Source of the DNA: Pseudomonas sp.
GTDB lineage: Bacteria > Pseudomonadota > Gammaproteobacteria > Pseudomonadales > Pseudomonadaceae
NCBI GenBank assembly: GCA_022448005.1
Contig: JAKUTK010000027.1
Span: 25,628 to 61,702, forward strand
Direction: 5' to 3'
Length of the DNA: 36,075 nucleotides
Shown: positions 1 to 7,424 of the stretch, one piece after another
How the letters are laid out: each line of letters starts with the position of its first letter
How positions within the stretch are numbered: the first letter of the stretch is position 1
Made by a program: the position numbers and the translations under genes
Notes under the pieces: generated by a model
The model's input: the letters and a program-made list of their open reading frames with translations, nothing else
Told to the model about the DNA's origin: nothing
Databases searched by the model: none

Positions 1-447
1 TTCGATGGCAGCGGCTACCCGTTCCGGCTGGCCGGCGAGAACATCAGCCTGTTCGCGCGGATGGGTGCGGTGTGTGATGTGTATGACGCCATCACATCCA
101 ACCGCCCCTATAAGAAAGCCTGGAACCCGGCCGAATCGCTGGCCCGCATGGCGCAGTGGACCGGCCACTTCGATACCCAGATATTTCATGCCTTCGTGCG
201 CTCGGTGGGTATCTATCCGCTCGGTTCCCTGGTGCGCCTGGAGTCTGGCCGGCTCGGCGTGGTGATCGATCAGCACCCGGAAAAGCTCACCGAACCGCTG
301 GTGCGGGTATTCTTTTCGGCCAAAGCCAAGATGCCAATTCAGCAGCTGGACCTGGACCTATCGCGTCGCAACGCCAACGACCGCATCGTCGGGCGCGAGG
401 ATCCGGCGCAGTGGGGCTTCAACAATCTCGACGACTTCTGGCGGTAG
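1..447 (+). CDS. HD-GYP domain protein, C-terminal part
   Basis: The reading frame is open from the first base and ends at a stop at 445-447, so only the last 148 residues are seen. The first residues contain DGSGYP, the GYP signature of HD-GYP domains, followed by a DVYDAITSNRPYK-type segment that is also characteristic. HD-GYP proteins usually hydrolyse cyclic di-GMP; the metal-binding HD residues lie upstream of the window, so activity cannot be judged. The C-terminal 80 or so residues form a tail without a motif I recognise. The family call is firm from the motif; the function as a c-di-GMP phosphodiesterase is inference. Confidence 0.85.
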   Translation, partial: FDGSGYPFRLAGENISLFARMGAVCDVYDAITSNRPYKKAWNPAESLARMAQWTGHFDTQIFHAFVRSVGIYPLGSLVRLESGRLGVVIDQHPEKLTEPLVRVFFSAKAKMPIQQLDLDLSRRNANDRIVGREDPAQWGFNNLDDFWR

Positions 448-801
448 GCCTGACGCCTGTCTGGGCGAGCACAAACCGGCGTCTCGGCCGCGCCGGCGGC
501 GCCTGGGCTGCCCCTTTGGGTCGCGCCATGGGGCTTGCTGCGCTATCATGCGCGGCCTGTTTCAAGCGGCTTCGAGCGATCTGAGCCCTAAATCGAGTCT
601 GTCTCTTCGCATGATCCGGCTGCCCACTCCGCCTTAGCGCCTTTCGTCACCCAGCGCGACCACCTCGTCATGCAGGCGGTCGGTAGCCTGCGCGTCGCAT
701 TTCATGCACGCAATTGCACCCTGTTCAAATCCAGAAACTAGCCTTGTATCAACCGCGTGCCGCTCCGGCCTGCCGGTGATGCCTTTGCTCCGGAATTCAC
801 C
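448..801. other. Intergenic region, no gene seen
   Basis: This stretch of about 350 bases lies between the HD-GYP gene and the SulP gene. Short open frames exist on both strands but none has a recognisable protein or a good ribosome binding site. A GC-rich partly self-complementary patch lies near 485-515, without a T-tract. I see no convincing promoter. Confidence 0.4.
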
Positions 802-2289
802 ATGCTTCATTCGCTCAAACAAAACTGGTTCTGCAACATCCGCGGCGACGTGCTCGCCGGCCTCGTCGTTGCCCTGGCGCTGATTCCAGAGGCGATTGCC
901 TTCTCCATCATCGCCGGAGTCGACCCGCGCGTCGGCCTCTACGCCTCCTTCTGTATTGCCGTGGTGATCGCCTTCGTCGGAGGCCGACCGGGGATGATTT
1001 CCGCCGCCACCGGCGCCATGGCGCTGCTGATGGTGACGCTGGTGCGCGAGCACGGCCTGCAATACCTGCTGGCGGCGACGCTGCTTTGCGGCCTGTTGCA
1101 GATTGGCGCCGGCTATCTGCGCCTTGGTTCGCTGATGCGCTTCGTCTCTCGCTCGGTGGTCACCGGCTTCGTCAACGCGCTGGCGATCCTGATCTTTATG
1201 GCCCAGCTTCCGGAACTGACAGGTGTCACCTGGCACGTCTATGCCATGACCGCGGCGGGGCTGGGCATCATCTACCTCTTCCCCTATGTGCCGAAGATCG
1301 GCCGGGTCATCCCGTCGCCGCTGGTCTGCATCCTGTCTCTGACCGCCGTCGCCATGTACCTGGGGCTGGATATCCGCACTGTCGCCGATATGGGCGAGCT
1401 GCCTGACACCTTGCCGATCTTCCTCTGGCCGCAAGTGCCGCTGAATTTCGAGACCCTGGCGATCATCTTTCCTTACTCCGCAGCCCTGGCTGTGGTCGGT
1501 CTGCTGGAGTCGCTGATGACGGCGACCATCGTCGATGACCTGACCGATACCGGCAGCGACAAGAACCGCGAGTGCAAAGGCCAGGGTGTCGCCAACATTG
1601 TGTCCGGCATGTTCGGCGGCATGGCCGGTTGCGCGATGATCGGCCAATCGGTGATCAACGTGAAGTCCGGGGGCCGCACGCGGTTGTCGACGCTGATTGC
1701 CGGTGTCGTGCTCTTGCTGATGGTGGTGTTTCTCAGTGACTGGGTCGGCCAGATCCCCATGGCCGCGCTGGTTGCGGTGATGATCATGGTTTCCATCGGC
1801 ACCTTCAGCTGGGATTCGCTGCGTAATCTCAAGCGCTATCCGCTGTCGACCAACATCGTCATGGTGGTCACCGTAGTGGTGGTGGTCTTCACCCACAACC
1901 TGGCGTTCGGCGTGCTGGCCGGTGTGCTGCTGGCGGCGCTGTTCTTTGCTAACAAGGTCGGCCATTACCTGCATATTGGCTCGGAGCTGGACGCCGAGGG
2001 CAACCGCCGCACCTACCGTGTGGTGGGGCAGGTGTTCTTCAGCTCCTCGGACAAGTTCACCGGCGCCTTCGATTTCAAGGAAGCGCTGTCGAAGGTGACA
2101 ATCGACCTCACCCATGCGCACTTCTGGGACATTACCGCGGTCGCCGCGCTTGATAAGGTTGTGGTCAAGCTCCGCCGTGAGGGCACCGAGGTCGAGGTGC
2201 TGGGGTTGAACGAAGCCAGCGCAACCATCGTCGACCGCTTCGGTGTGCACGACAAACCCGAAGCCATCGACGATCTGATGAGCCACTGA
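802..2289 (+). CDS. SulP/SLC26 family anion transporter with STAS domain
   Basis: The product is an inner-membrane anion permease of the SulP (SLC26) family, about 495 residues. The N-terminus shows the family hallmark region with [14 protein letters not shown] followed by [10 protein letters not shown], then a series of long hydrophobic segments through about residue 390. The last 100 or so residues are a soluble STAS-like domain. I place the start at the ATG at 802 (MLHSLKQNW), because the longer GTG start at 757 adds a stretch unlike the family's N-terminus. The stop is 14 bp before the universal stress protein gene, suggesting one operon. Substrate (sulfate, bicarbonate or another anion) cannot be told from sequence. 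Confidence 0.92.
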   Translation: MLHSLKQNWFCNIRGDVLAGLVVALALIPEAIAFSIIAGVDPRVGLYASFCIAVVIAFVGGRPGMISAATGAMALLMVTLVREHGLQYLLAATLLCGLLQIGAGYLRLGSLMRFVSRSVVTGFVNALAILIFMAQLPELTGVTWHVYAMTAAGLGIIYLFPYVPKIGRVIPSPLVCILSLTAVAMYLGLDIRTVADMGELPDTLPIFLWPQVPLNFETLAIIFPYSAALAVVGLLESLMTATIVDDLTDTGSDKNRECKGQGVANIVSGMFGGMAGCAMIGQSVINVKSGGRTRLSTLIAGVVLLLMVVFLSDWVGQIPMAALVAVMIMVSIGTFSWDSLRNLKRYPLSTNIVMVVTVVVVVFTHNLAFGVLAGVLLAALFFANKVGHYLHIGSELDAEGNRRTYRVVGQVFFSSSDKFTGAFDFKEALSKVTIDLTHAHFWDITAVAALDKVVVKLRREGTEVEVLGLNEASATIVDRFGVHDKPEAIDDLMSH

Positions 2290-2303
2290 CCAGGAGCACA
2301 ACA

Positions 2304-3155
2304 ATGAACAACGTATTGGCCTGCATCGACGGTTCCCTCCAGGCTGCGGCCGTCTGCGATTGCGCCGCCTGGGCCAGTCTGCAGCTGGATGCACCGCTGA
2401 CTCTGTTGCATGTCCTCGACCAGCAGCAGTACCCGGCCGCCGGCAACCTCAGCGGCATCATCGGCCTCGGTAGCCGCGAATACCTGCTCGAAGAACTCGC
2501 CGCACTGGATGAGAAGCGCAGCAAGCTGGCGCTCGAAGAAGGCCGGATGATGCTCGACTCTGCAAAGCAGCGCGTCCTGACTGCCGGGGTGGTGCAGCCG
2601 GAGGTGCGGCAACGGCACGGCGATTTGGTGGAAAGCCTGCGCGAGCTGGAATCCGACACCCGGCTGCTGGTGATCGGCAAGCAGGGCGAGGACAGCGGCA
2701 CCGACCTGCAGCTGATTGGCAGCCAGTTGGAAAGCGTGATTCGCACCCTGCACCGGCCGATCCTGGTCACCCCGGCCAGCTTTGCCGTGCCGACAAGCGT
2801 CATGCTCGCGTTTGACGGCAGCGCCACTTCCCGCAAAGGTGTGGAAATGCTGGCCTCCAGTCCGCTGTTCAAAGGCATACCGATCCATCTGGTGATGGTC
2901 GGCGAGGACACCGGTGACAACCGCGCGCTGCTCGATGCGGCCCGCGATGCCCTGTCGGCGGCAGGCTTCGAGGTACAGATCGCAATTCGTGGCGGCGAAG
3001 TCGAACCCACCCTGCATGCCTACCAGGCCGAGCACGGTATCGGCCTGCTGGTGATGGGCGCTTACGGGCACTCGCGGATTCGTCAGTTCCTCGTCGGCAG
3101 CACCACCACCAGCATGATTCGCTCGACCACCACGCCGCTCCTGCTGTTGCGCTGA
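2304..3155 (+). CDS. Tandem universal stress protein (UspA family)
   Basis: The 283-residue cytoplasmic protein is about twice the length of a single Usp domain, so it is a tandem Usp protein. The C-terminal repeat carries the ATP-binding type signature G-x2-G-x9-G-S/T (GAYGHSRIRQFLVGSTT). The N-terminal repeat begins MNNVLACIDGS, the usual first strand, but its glycine loop is degenerate. It follows the SulP gene by 14 bp with an AGGAG site just upstream, so the two are probably co-transcribed. SulP-Usp pairs recur in proteobacteria; the functional link is unknown. Confidence 0.92.
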   Translation: MNNVLACIDGSLQAAAVCDCAAWASLQLDAPLTLLHVLDQQQYPAAGNLSGIIGLGSREYLLEELAALDEKRSKLALEEGRMMLDSAKQRVLTAGVVQPEVRQRHGDLVESLRELESDTRLLVIGKQGEDSGTDLQLIGSQLESVIRTLHRPILVTPASFAVPTSVMLAFDGSATSRKGVEMLASSPLFKGIPIHLVMVGEDTGDNRALLDAARDALSAAGFEVQIAIRGGEVEPTLHAYQAEHGIGLLVMGAYGHSRIRQFLVGSTTTSMIRSTTTPLLLLR

Positions 3156-3163
3156 GCCCGTGC

Positions 3164-3189
3164 CAGCCTGGCGCATCGGCGCCAGGCTG
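3164..3189. terminator. Hairpin between convergent genes
   Basis: An 11-bp perfect stem (CAGCCTGGCGC with its complement) and 4-base loop lies in the 39 bp between the convergent USP and methyltransferase genes. There is no T-tract, so it is either a weak bidirectional terminator or an mRNA 3'-end stabiliser. Confidence 0.55.
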
Positions 3190-3194
3190 CGGTG

Positions 3195-4382
3195 CTACTG
3201 ATAGAGATCCGCGCGCGTCCAGGGCAGCTCGTGGGAACCGTCGGGCAGCGGCTTGCTGGCGAGAATCTGGTGCAGGTTGATCCAGTTGCGGCGGAAGCCA
3301 TAGGCGCATCCTGCCAGGTACACCCGCCAGATGCGCAGAGCCCGCTCGGGTACCAACTGCCGCGCCTCTTCCAGCCTGGCCTCCAGCCGTTCGCTCCACA
3401 GCTGCAGGGTGCGCGCATAATGCAGCCGCAGGCTCTCCACATCGACGATTTCTAGACCCGATTCGCTGATGCAGGCACCTATCTCTACCAGATGCGGCAA
3501 CTCGCCGTGAGGAAAGACGTAGCGGTCGATGAATTCGCCCGCGCCATGGGCGACCGGCCGGCCATCGGTATGCCGCGAAGTGATGCCATGGTTGAGGACC
3601 AGACCGCCCGGGCGCACCACCGCGGCCAGCTGGCGGCAATACAACGGCAGGTTCGCGTGGCCGACATGTTCGAACATCCCGACGCTGACCACCTTGTCGA
3701 ACTGGCCGTCCGTGGGCAGATCGCGGTAATCCAACAGCTCAAGCTGGACGCGGCCCTCGAGCCCCTCGGCCGCCACGCGCTCGCGCCCGAGCCTGAGCTG
3801 TTCAGCGCTGAGCGTAATGCCAAACACCTGCGCTCCGTATTCCCGCGCCGCAAACCGCGCCAGACCACCCCAGCCACAGCCTACATCCAGCAGCCGATCG
3901 CCGGGCTGCAGGCGCAACTTGCGACACAGGTGCCGGAGCTTGGCCTGCTGCGCCTGATCGAGGTCTTCGCTGCCCGTCTCGAAATAGCCGCAGGAGTAGA
4001 CCATGTCGCGGTCGAGCCAGAGCTGATAGAAGGCGTTGGACAGGTCGTAGTGATAGGAAATCGCTTCGGCGTCAGTGGCCTTGTCATGGGCTTCACGCAC
4101 CGGCGGCTGCGAATGTGCGTCGCCCAATGCCTGACTGATCTCGTCACCGATGCGGATCACCTCTTCAAGCGGCCCGTGCAGATCCAGCTTTCCCTCGACA
4201 TAAGCGCCGCCTAACAGCGCCAGACTGGGATGAGCCAGGCGAGGTATCAGCCCTGGGTCGCGAATCTCCAGCGTCACACTGGGCGCGGGCCCCATGTCGA
4301 TTTCCTTGCCGTCCCATAGCCTGAGGCGCAAAGGCAATTCCAAGTCTCGAAGGGCTGGCAGCAATGTGGTCAACATGCGCAT
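3195..4382 (-). CDS. Cyclopropane-fatty-acyl-phospholipid synthase-like SAM methyltransferase
   Basis: The 395-residue protein belongs to the CFA synthase/mycolic acid cyclopropane synthase family, which uses S-adenosylmethionine to methylenate unsaturated acyl chains of membrane phospholipids. Visible signatures are the SAM site DVGCGWGGLARFAAREYGA at about residues 167-185, MVYSCGYFE upstream of it, VSVGMFEHVG after it, and the C-terminal YLAGCAYGFRRNWI segment. Length fits the family. It is the end of a convergent pair with the USP gene and has its own upstream region. It may be CfaB-like or a related lipid methyltransferase; I do not assign a symbol. Confidence 0.88.
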   Translation of the reverse strand: MRMLTTLLPALRDLELPLRLRLWDGKEIDMGPAPSVTLEIRDPGLIPRLAHPSLALLGGAYVEGKLDLHGPLEEVIRIGDEISQALGDAHSQPPVREAHDKATDAEAISYHYDLSNAFYQLWLDRDMVYSCGYFETGSEDLDQAQQAKLRHLCRKLRLQPGDRLLDVGCGWGGLARFAAREYGAQVFGITLSAEQLRLGRERVAAEGLEGRVQLELLDYRDLPTDGQFDKVVSVGMFEHVGHANLPLYCRQLAAVVRPGGLVLNHGITSRHTDGRPVAHGAGEFIDRYVFPHGELPHLVEIGACISESGLEIVDVESLRLHYARTLQLWSERLEARLEEARQLVPERALRIWRVYLAGCAYGFRRNWINLHQILASKPLPDGSHELPWTRADLYQ

Positions 4383-4608
4383 CCTCCTCTTCCAAGCATT
4401 CCGAATAAGGTAGACGAAGGAGCGAGACCTGCAGCCGTCCGTTCGATTGTTTTTTGCTATGTAACCATGGGAGAAAGGCTATTCATCAGAATCGCGACGC
4501 GGGATCTTTGCAGGCATAGCCCTGGGGCCGTTGTGCCTGGAGCGAAAGCTCTGCGTCGCTCTTGCCGCTTACCTCCTCGCACCCGTCTGGCATACGAAGG
4601 TGACCGCG

Positions 4609-4818
4609 ATGAAATTTGATTGGCATAAGGACCGGATAACCGATGAAACACCGGTAACCGACACCTATCGAAACACGCAGAACGTACGAAGATTCCTGGT
4701 CGGGGCGTGCGGGCCCGGCTTCAGGTTTGACCGTGACTTCATGGCCTGGGTGAAAGATGGGAAAGCCAAAACCATGGGACAGGTTGCTGGCGAATGGCTA
4801 AGACGGCATCAGCCTTGA
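4609..4818 (+). CDS. Small DUF6434-like protein
   Basis: This 69-residue protein has the pattern FDWHK...TDTYRNTQNVRRFL...CGPGFRFDRDFMAWVK, which I recognise as resembling the DUF6434 family. That family occurs alone or attached to SAP domains; its function is unknown. The ATG at 4609 is preferred over an upstream GTG at 4531, because an AAGGTGA ribosome site lies just before it and the homology pattern begins there. It stands alone, with more than 170 bp of non-coding sequence on either side. Confidence 0.7.
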   Translation: MKFDWHKDRITDETPVTDTYRNTQNVRRFLVGACGPGFRFDRDFMAWVKDGKAKTMGQVAGEWLRRHQP

Positions 4819-4996
4819 CTCGACGCGCTACCGATCCATAGCGCCGCTTCGGACGGCAAGGCCTGGTCATGACCGTCGATATTTTCCAGGTACGACCGCC
4901 TCATGCTTGATTCTGCCAGCCGCCTTGCGTCGCGCTTTCGTCGGCTTGGCGAGACTGACTACTATCGTGATTTCAGCCCCTTCAGGAGATTTTTCG

Positions 4997-5404
4997 ATGC
5001 ACCAGGCCACCGCTCAGCTGTTGCAACGCTACTACGACGCCTTCAATGCGGGTGACATGGTCACCTTCCTGTCGCTTCTCACCGGTGACGTTATCCATGA
5101 CATCAATCAGAGCGGGCGAGAAGTGGGTAAGCCGGCCTTTGAACAGTTCATGCAGCGCATGAACCGCAACTACCGGGAGAAGATTGTGGATCTTTCGATC
5201 ACCACGAACGAAGCGGGTGACCGGGCGGCCGTCGAGTTCACCGTACTGGGCGAATACGTGGCGACCGATGAAGGGCTGCCGGAAGCGAACGGCCAGACTT
5301 ACCGGCTCCCGGCGGGGGCATTCTTCGCCATTCGGGATGGGCAGGTGGCGCGAGTGACCAACTACTACAACCTTGAAGACTGGGTTGCTCAAGTGTCCGC
5401 GTGA
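4997..5404 (+). CDS. NTF2-like / SnoaL-type protein
   Basis: The 135-residue protein has the fold signature of the NTF2/SnoaL/ketosteroid-isomerase-like superfamily: an N-terminal helix LLQRYYDAFNAGDMVTFLSLLTGDVIHDIN, then alternating strands ending in FAIRDGQVARVTNYYNLEDW. Such proteins are small-molecule isomerases, hydrolases or binding proteins; this one's ligand is unknown. The ATG at 4997 has an AGGAGA site 8 bp upstream. Its stop overlaps the start of the GNAT gene (TGATG), which in turn overlaps the nitrilase gene, so the three form a tightly coupled operon and probably act together. Confidence 0.85.
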   Translation: MHQATAQLLQRYYDAFNAGDMVTFLSLLTGDVIHDINQSGREVGKPAFEQFMQRMNRNYREKIVDLSITTNEAGDRAAVEFTVLGEYVATDEGLPEANGQTYRLPAGAFFAIRDGQVARVTNYYNLEDWVAQVSA

Positions 5405-6000
5405 TGGCCCGGCTGATCTTCCAGCGCTTATCCGGCGCCACGCTTCATCGGTATATTCCTGAACTGGCCCGGTTGCGCATGCGTGTATTCCGAGACTTTC
5501 CGTACCTGTACGACGGCGATCCGGAATACGAGGCGCGCTATCTGCAAACCTATGTCGAGGCGCCGCACAGCGTGATCGTGCTGGCGTTCGATGGCGACCG
5601 GGTGGTTGGCGCTTCGACGGGGCTGCCGCTGGTTCATGAAACGGAGGAGGTCCAGCAGCCTTTCCGCGAAGCGGGTTATGCCGTTGAGACGATCTTCTAT
5701 TGTGGCGAATCCGTATTGCTGCCTGACTACCGAGGGCAGGGTGCCGGTGTGGCGTTCTTCGAACACCGTGAAGACCATGCGCGCGAGACTGGCGGCATGA
5801 AGCATTCATGCTTCTGTGCGGTGGAGCGGCCTGTTACGCACCCAGCTCGGCCTGCCGGTTACCAGCCACTGGATGAGTTCTGGCAGCACCGTGGGTACGA
5901 AAGGCACCCGGAGCTGGCCACGCAGTTCAGCTGGAAAGACCTCGGCGATTCACACGAGTCGCTCAAACCCATGACCTTCTGGATGAAGCCCTTGCCATGA
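5404..6000 (+). CDS. GNAT family N-acetyltransferase
   Basis: The 198-residue protein looks like a GNAT acetyltransferase: after the strand carrying GDRVVGASTGLP comes SVLLPDYRGQGAGVAFFEHREDHAR, the acetyl-CoA-binding motif A (R/Q-x2-G-x-G/A) and following helix. It starts at the ATG sharing one base with the stop of the NTF2-like gene and ends in an ATGA overlap with the nitrilase gene. The substrate is unknown. Its position beside a C-N hydrolase suggests the pair acylates and deacylates, or modifies and degrades, related amines or amides; that is inference. Confidence 0.87.
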   Translation: MARLIFQRLSGATLHRYIPELARLRMRVFRDFPYLYDGDPEYEARYLQTYVEAPHSVIVLAFDGDRVVGASTGLPLVHETEEVQQPFREAGYAVETIFYCGESVLLPDYRGQGAGVAFFEHREDHARETGGMKHSCFCAVERPVTHPARPAGYQPLDEFWQHRGYERHPELATQFSWKDLGDSHESLKPMTFWMKPLP

Positions 6001-6887
6001 GTGCGTTTACCCTGGCGACAGCCCAATATGACATCGGCTTTTTTCCTCATTGGGATGACTTCGCGGCCAAGCTGGAACGCTGGGTCGCCAGTGCCGTACA
6101 GCAAGATGCCAAGCTGCTGGTATTTCCCGAATACGGCAGTATGGAACTGGCTTCGCTCTTCGGCCAAGCGGTGTACAGCGATTTGCAGCAGCAGCTCCAG
6201 GCGATGCAGACCTTGCTGCCGAAGTGGCGCGACCTGCACCAGGCGCTGGCCCGTCGCAACGATGTCCTGATCCTGGCCAGCTCATTCCCGACGGAATTGC
6301 AGGCCGGCCATGTCGTGAACCGGGCGACCCTGTTCGGGCCAGAAGGAATCCTGGGTCATCAGGACAAGCTCATCATGACGCGTTTCGAGAACGAGCAATG
6401 GGGCATTCGTGCTGGTGAACGCATTGGCGTCATTGATACCGAACTCGGCCGTATCGGCATCCTGATCTGCTATGACTCGGAATTCCCGTTGATTGCCCGT
6501 CAGCAGGTTACGGCCGGTGCCGAGCTACTGCTGGTTCCGAGTTGCACCGATACCCAGGCCGGTTTTCATCGGGTGCGTATCGGTTGCCAGGCGCGGGCGC
6601 TGGAAAACCAGTGTTATGTGGTCCAGTCGCCTACCACCGGCCTTGCGCCTTGGTCCGAAGCGGTTGATATCAATACGGGCCGCGCCAGCGTTTATACGCC
6701 GGTGGATTATGGTTTTCCGGATAACGGCATCCTGGTCGAAGGCGCGGATGATGAGGCGAACTGGGTGTTTGCGACCCTCGACCTGCGTGAGCTTGCTCGG
6801 ATACGCGCAGAGGGTCAGGTGTTCAACCACCGAGACTGGCCAAAGCAGTTGGCGTTGAAGGGGCCGGAGCAGGCCGCTACCTCCTGA
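5997..6887 (+). CDS. Carbon-nitrogen hydrolase (nitrilase superfamily)
   Basis: The 296-residue protein carries the nitrilase superfamily catalytic triad in order: Glu in VFPEYGSMEL (near residue 45), Lys in GHQDKLIMTRFE (near 123) and Cys in GILICYDSEFP (near 160). The members hydrolyse amides, nitriles or carbamoyl groups; a bulky acyl-amide substrate is possible but not shown. It is the last gene of the overlapping NTF2-GNAT-nitrilase trio, translationally coupled to the GNAT gene by an ATGA overlap. No symbol is assigned. Confidence 0.92.
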   Translation: MSAFTLATAQYDIGFFPHWDDFAAKLERWVASAVQQDAKLLVFPEYGSMELASLFGQAVYSDLQQQLQAMQTLLPKWRDLHQALARRNDVLILASSFPTELQAGHVVNRATLFGPEGILGHQDKLIMTRFENEQWGIRAGERIGVIDTELGRIGILICYDSEFPLIARQQVTAGAELLLVPSCTDTQAGFHRVRIGCQARALENQCYVVQSPTTGLAPWSEAVDINTGRASVYTPVDYGFPDNGILVEGADDEANWVFATLDLRELARIRAEGQVFNHRDWPKQLALKGPEQAATS

Positions 6888-7070
6888 CAGCCATTGCAAT
6901 GCTGACGCGCAGAAGCGGGGCGGCTGCCCACAGGTACCGGGTTGCAGCCCAGGTATAGGCTGCAGGTGGTGGGTGTCGGATCTGTCGTGCCGGCACGAAC
7001 AGACGCTCAGGCGCCTTGCTCCGCGTTCTCTCTCTTACTCTTCCCCATGCTTGACGCTGGACGTCGAGAT

Positions 7071-7103
7071 AAAAAAAGGCCACCTGTAGGTGGCCAAAAA
7101 AAA
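7071..7103 (-). terminator. Rho-independent terminator of the fds operon
   Basis: A 7-bp stem (GGCCACC/GGTGGCC) with a TGTA loop at 7078-7095 is flanked by A-runs. Read on the minus strand it is followed by seven Ts, giving a canonical intrinsic terminator just after the fdsD stop at 7119. On the plus strand it is followed by As, so it should not terminate the nitrilase transcript well. Confidence 0.88.
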
Positions 7104-7118
7104 CTGATCTACAACCTG

Positions 7119-7379
7119 CTATCCCGCATCGGACGTCTCTGCCCAGTCTCGGACCTCGTCCGACATCCGTTTGAGTCGCAGCACGGCCAGGCGAGCAATC
7201 GGCTTCAGGGCGCTGCCGTCGTTCTCGGCGTAGTCGATGATCTGTTCCTTCATCCGACGCGCCCAGAATTTCTTCAGGTGCAGCGCGATCTGTTCGGCCG
7301 CCGCCGCATCGTCCTGATGATGCCGGTTATTCACGGTGATCTGATTCAACATCTTGATCAGCGTATCCATTTCATTCAT
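7119..7379 (-). CDS. fdsD: Formate dehydrogenase delta subunit
   Basis: The 86-residue protein matches the small FdsD subunit: MDTLIKMLNQI near the start, a helix with AEQIALHLKKFWARRMKEQI and a C-terminal helix ending in ALKPIARLAVLRL. FdsD is a small accessory subunit of soluble NAD-dependent formate dehydrogenase needed for active enzyme. I choose the ATG at 7379 because AGGAGG at 7389-7394 lies 9 bp upstream; the earlier ATG at 7388 abuts that site and is too close. The gene follows fdsA by 45 bp and ends just before an intrinsic terminator. Confidence 0.88.
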   Translation of the reverse strand: MNEMDTLIKMLNQITVNNRHHQDDAAAAEQIALHLKKFWARRMKEQIIDYAENDGSALKPIARLAVLRLKRMSDEVRDWAETSDAG

Positions 7380-7424
7380 TCGAGGCATCCTCCTGTCCGG
7401 TGCCATCGCCCATGAAGCGGGCAC

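Noticed and set aside
634-2394. 586-residue minus-strand open frame
   Set aside because: It is antisense to the SulP gene, has His/Asp/Gln/Arg-rich composition typical of GC-rich shadows and no recognisable domain.
3492-4214. 240-residue plus-strand open frame
   Set aside because: It is antisense to the CFA-like methyltransferase, which has clear SAM motifs.
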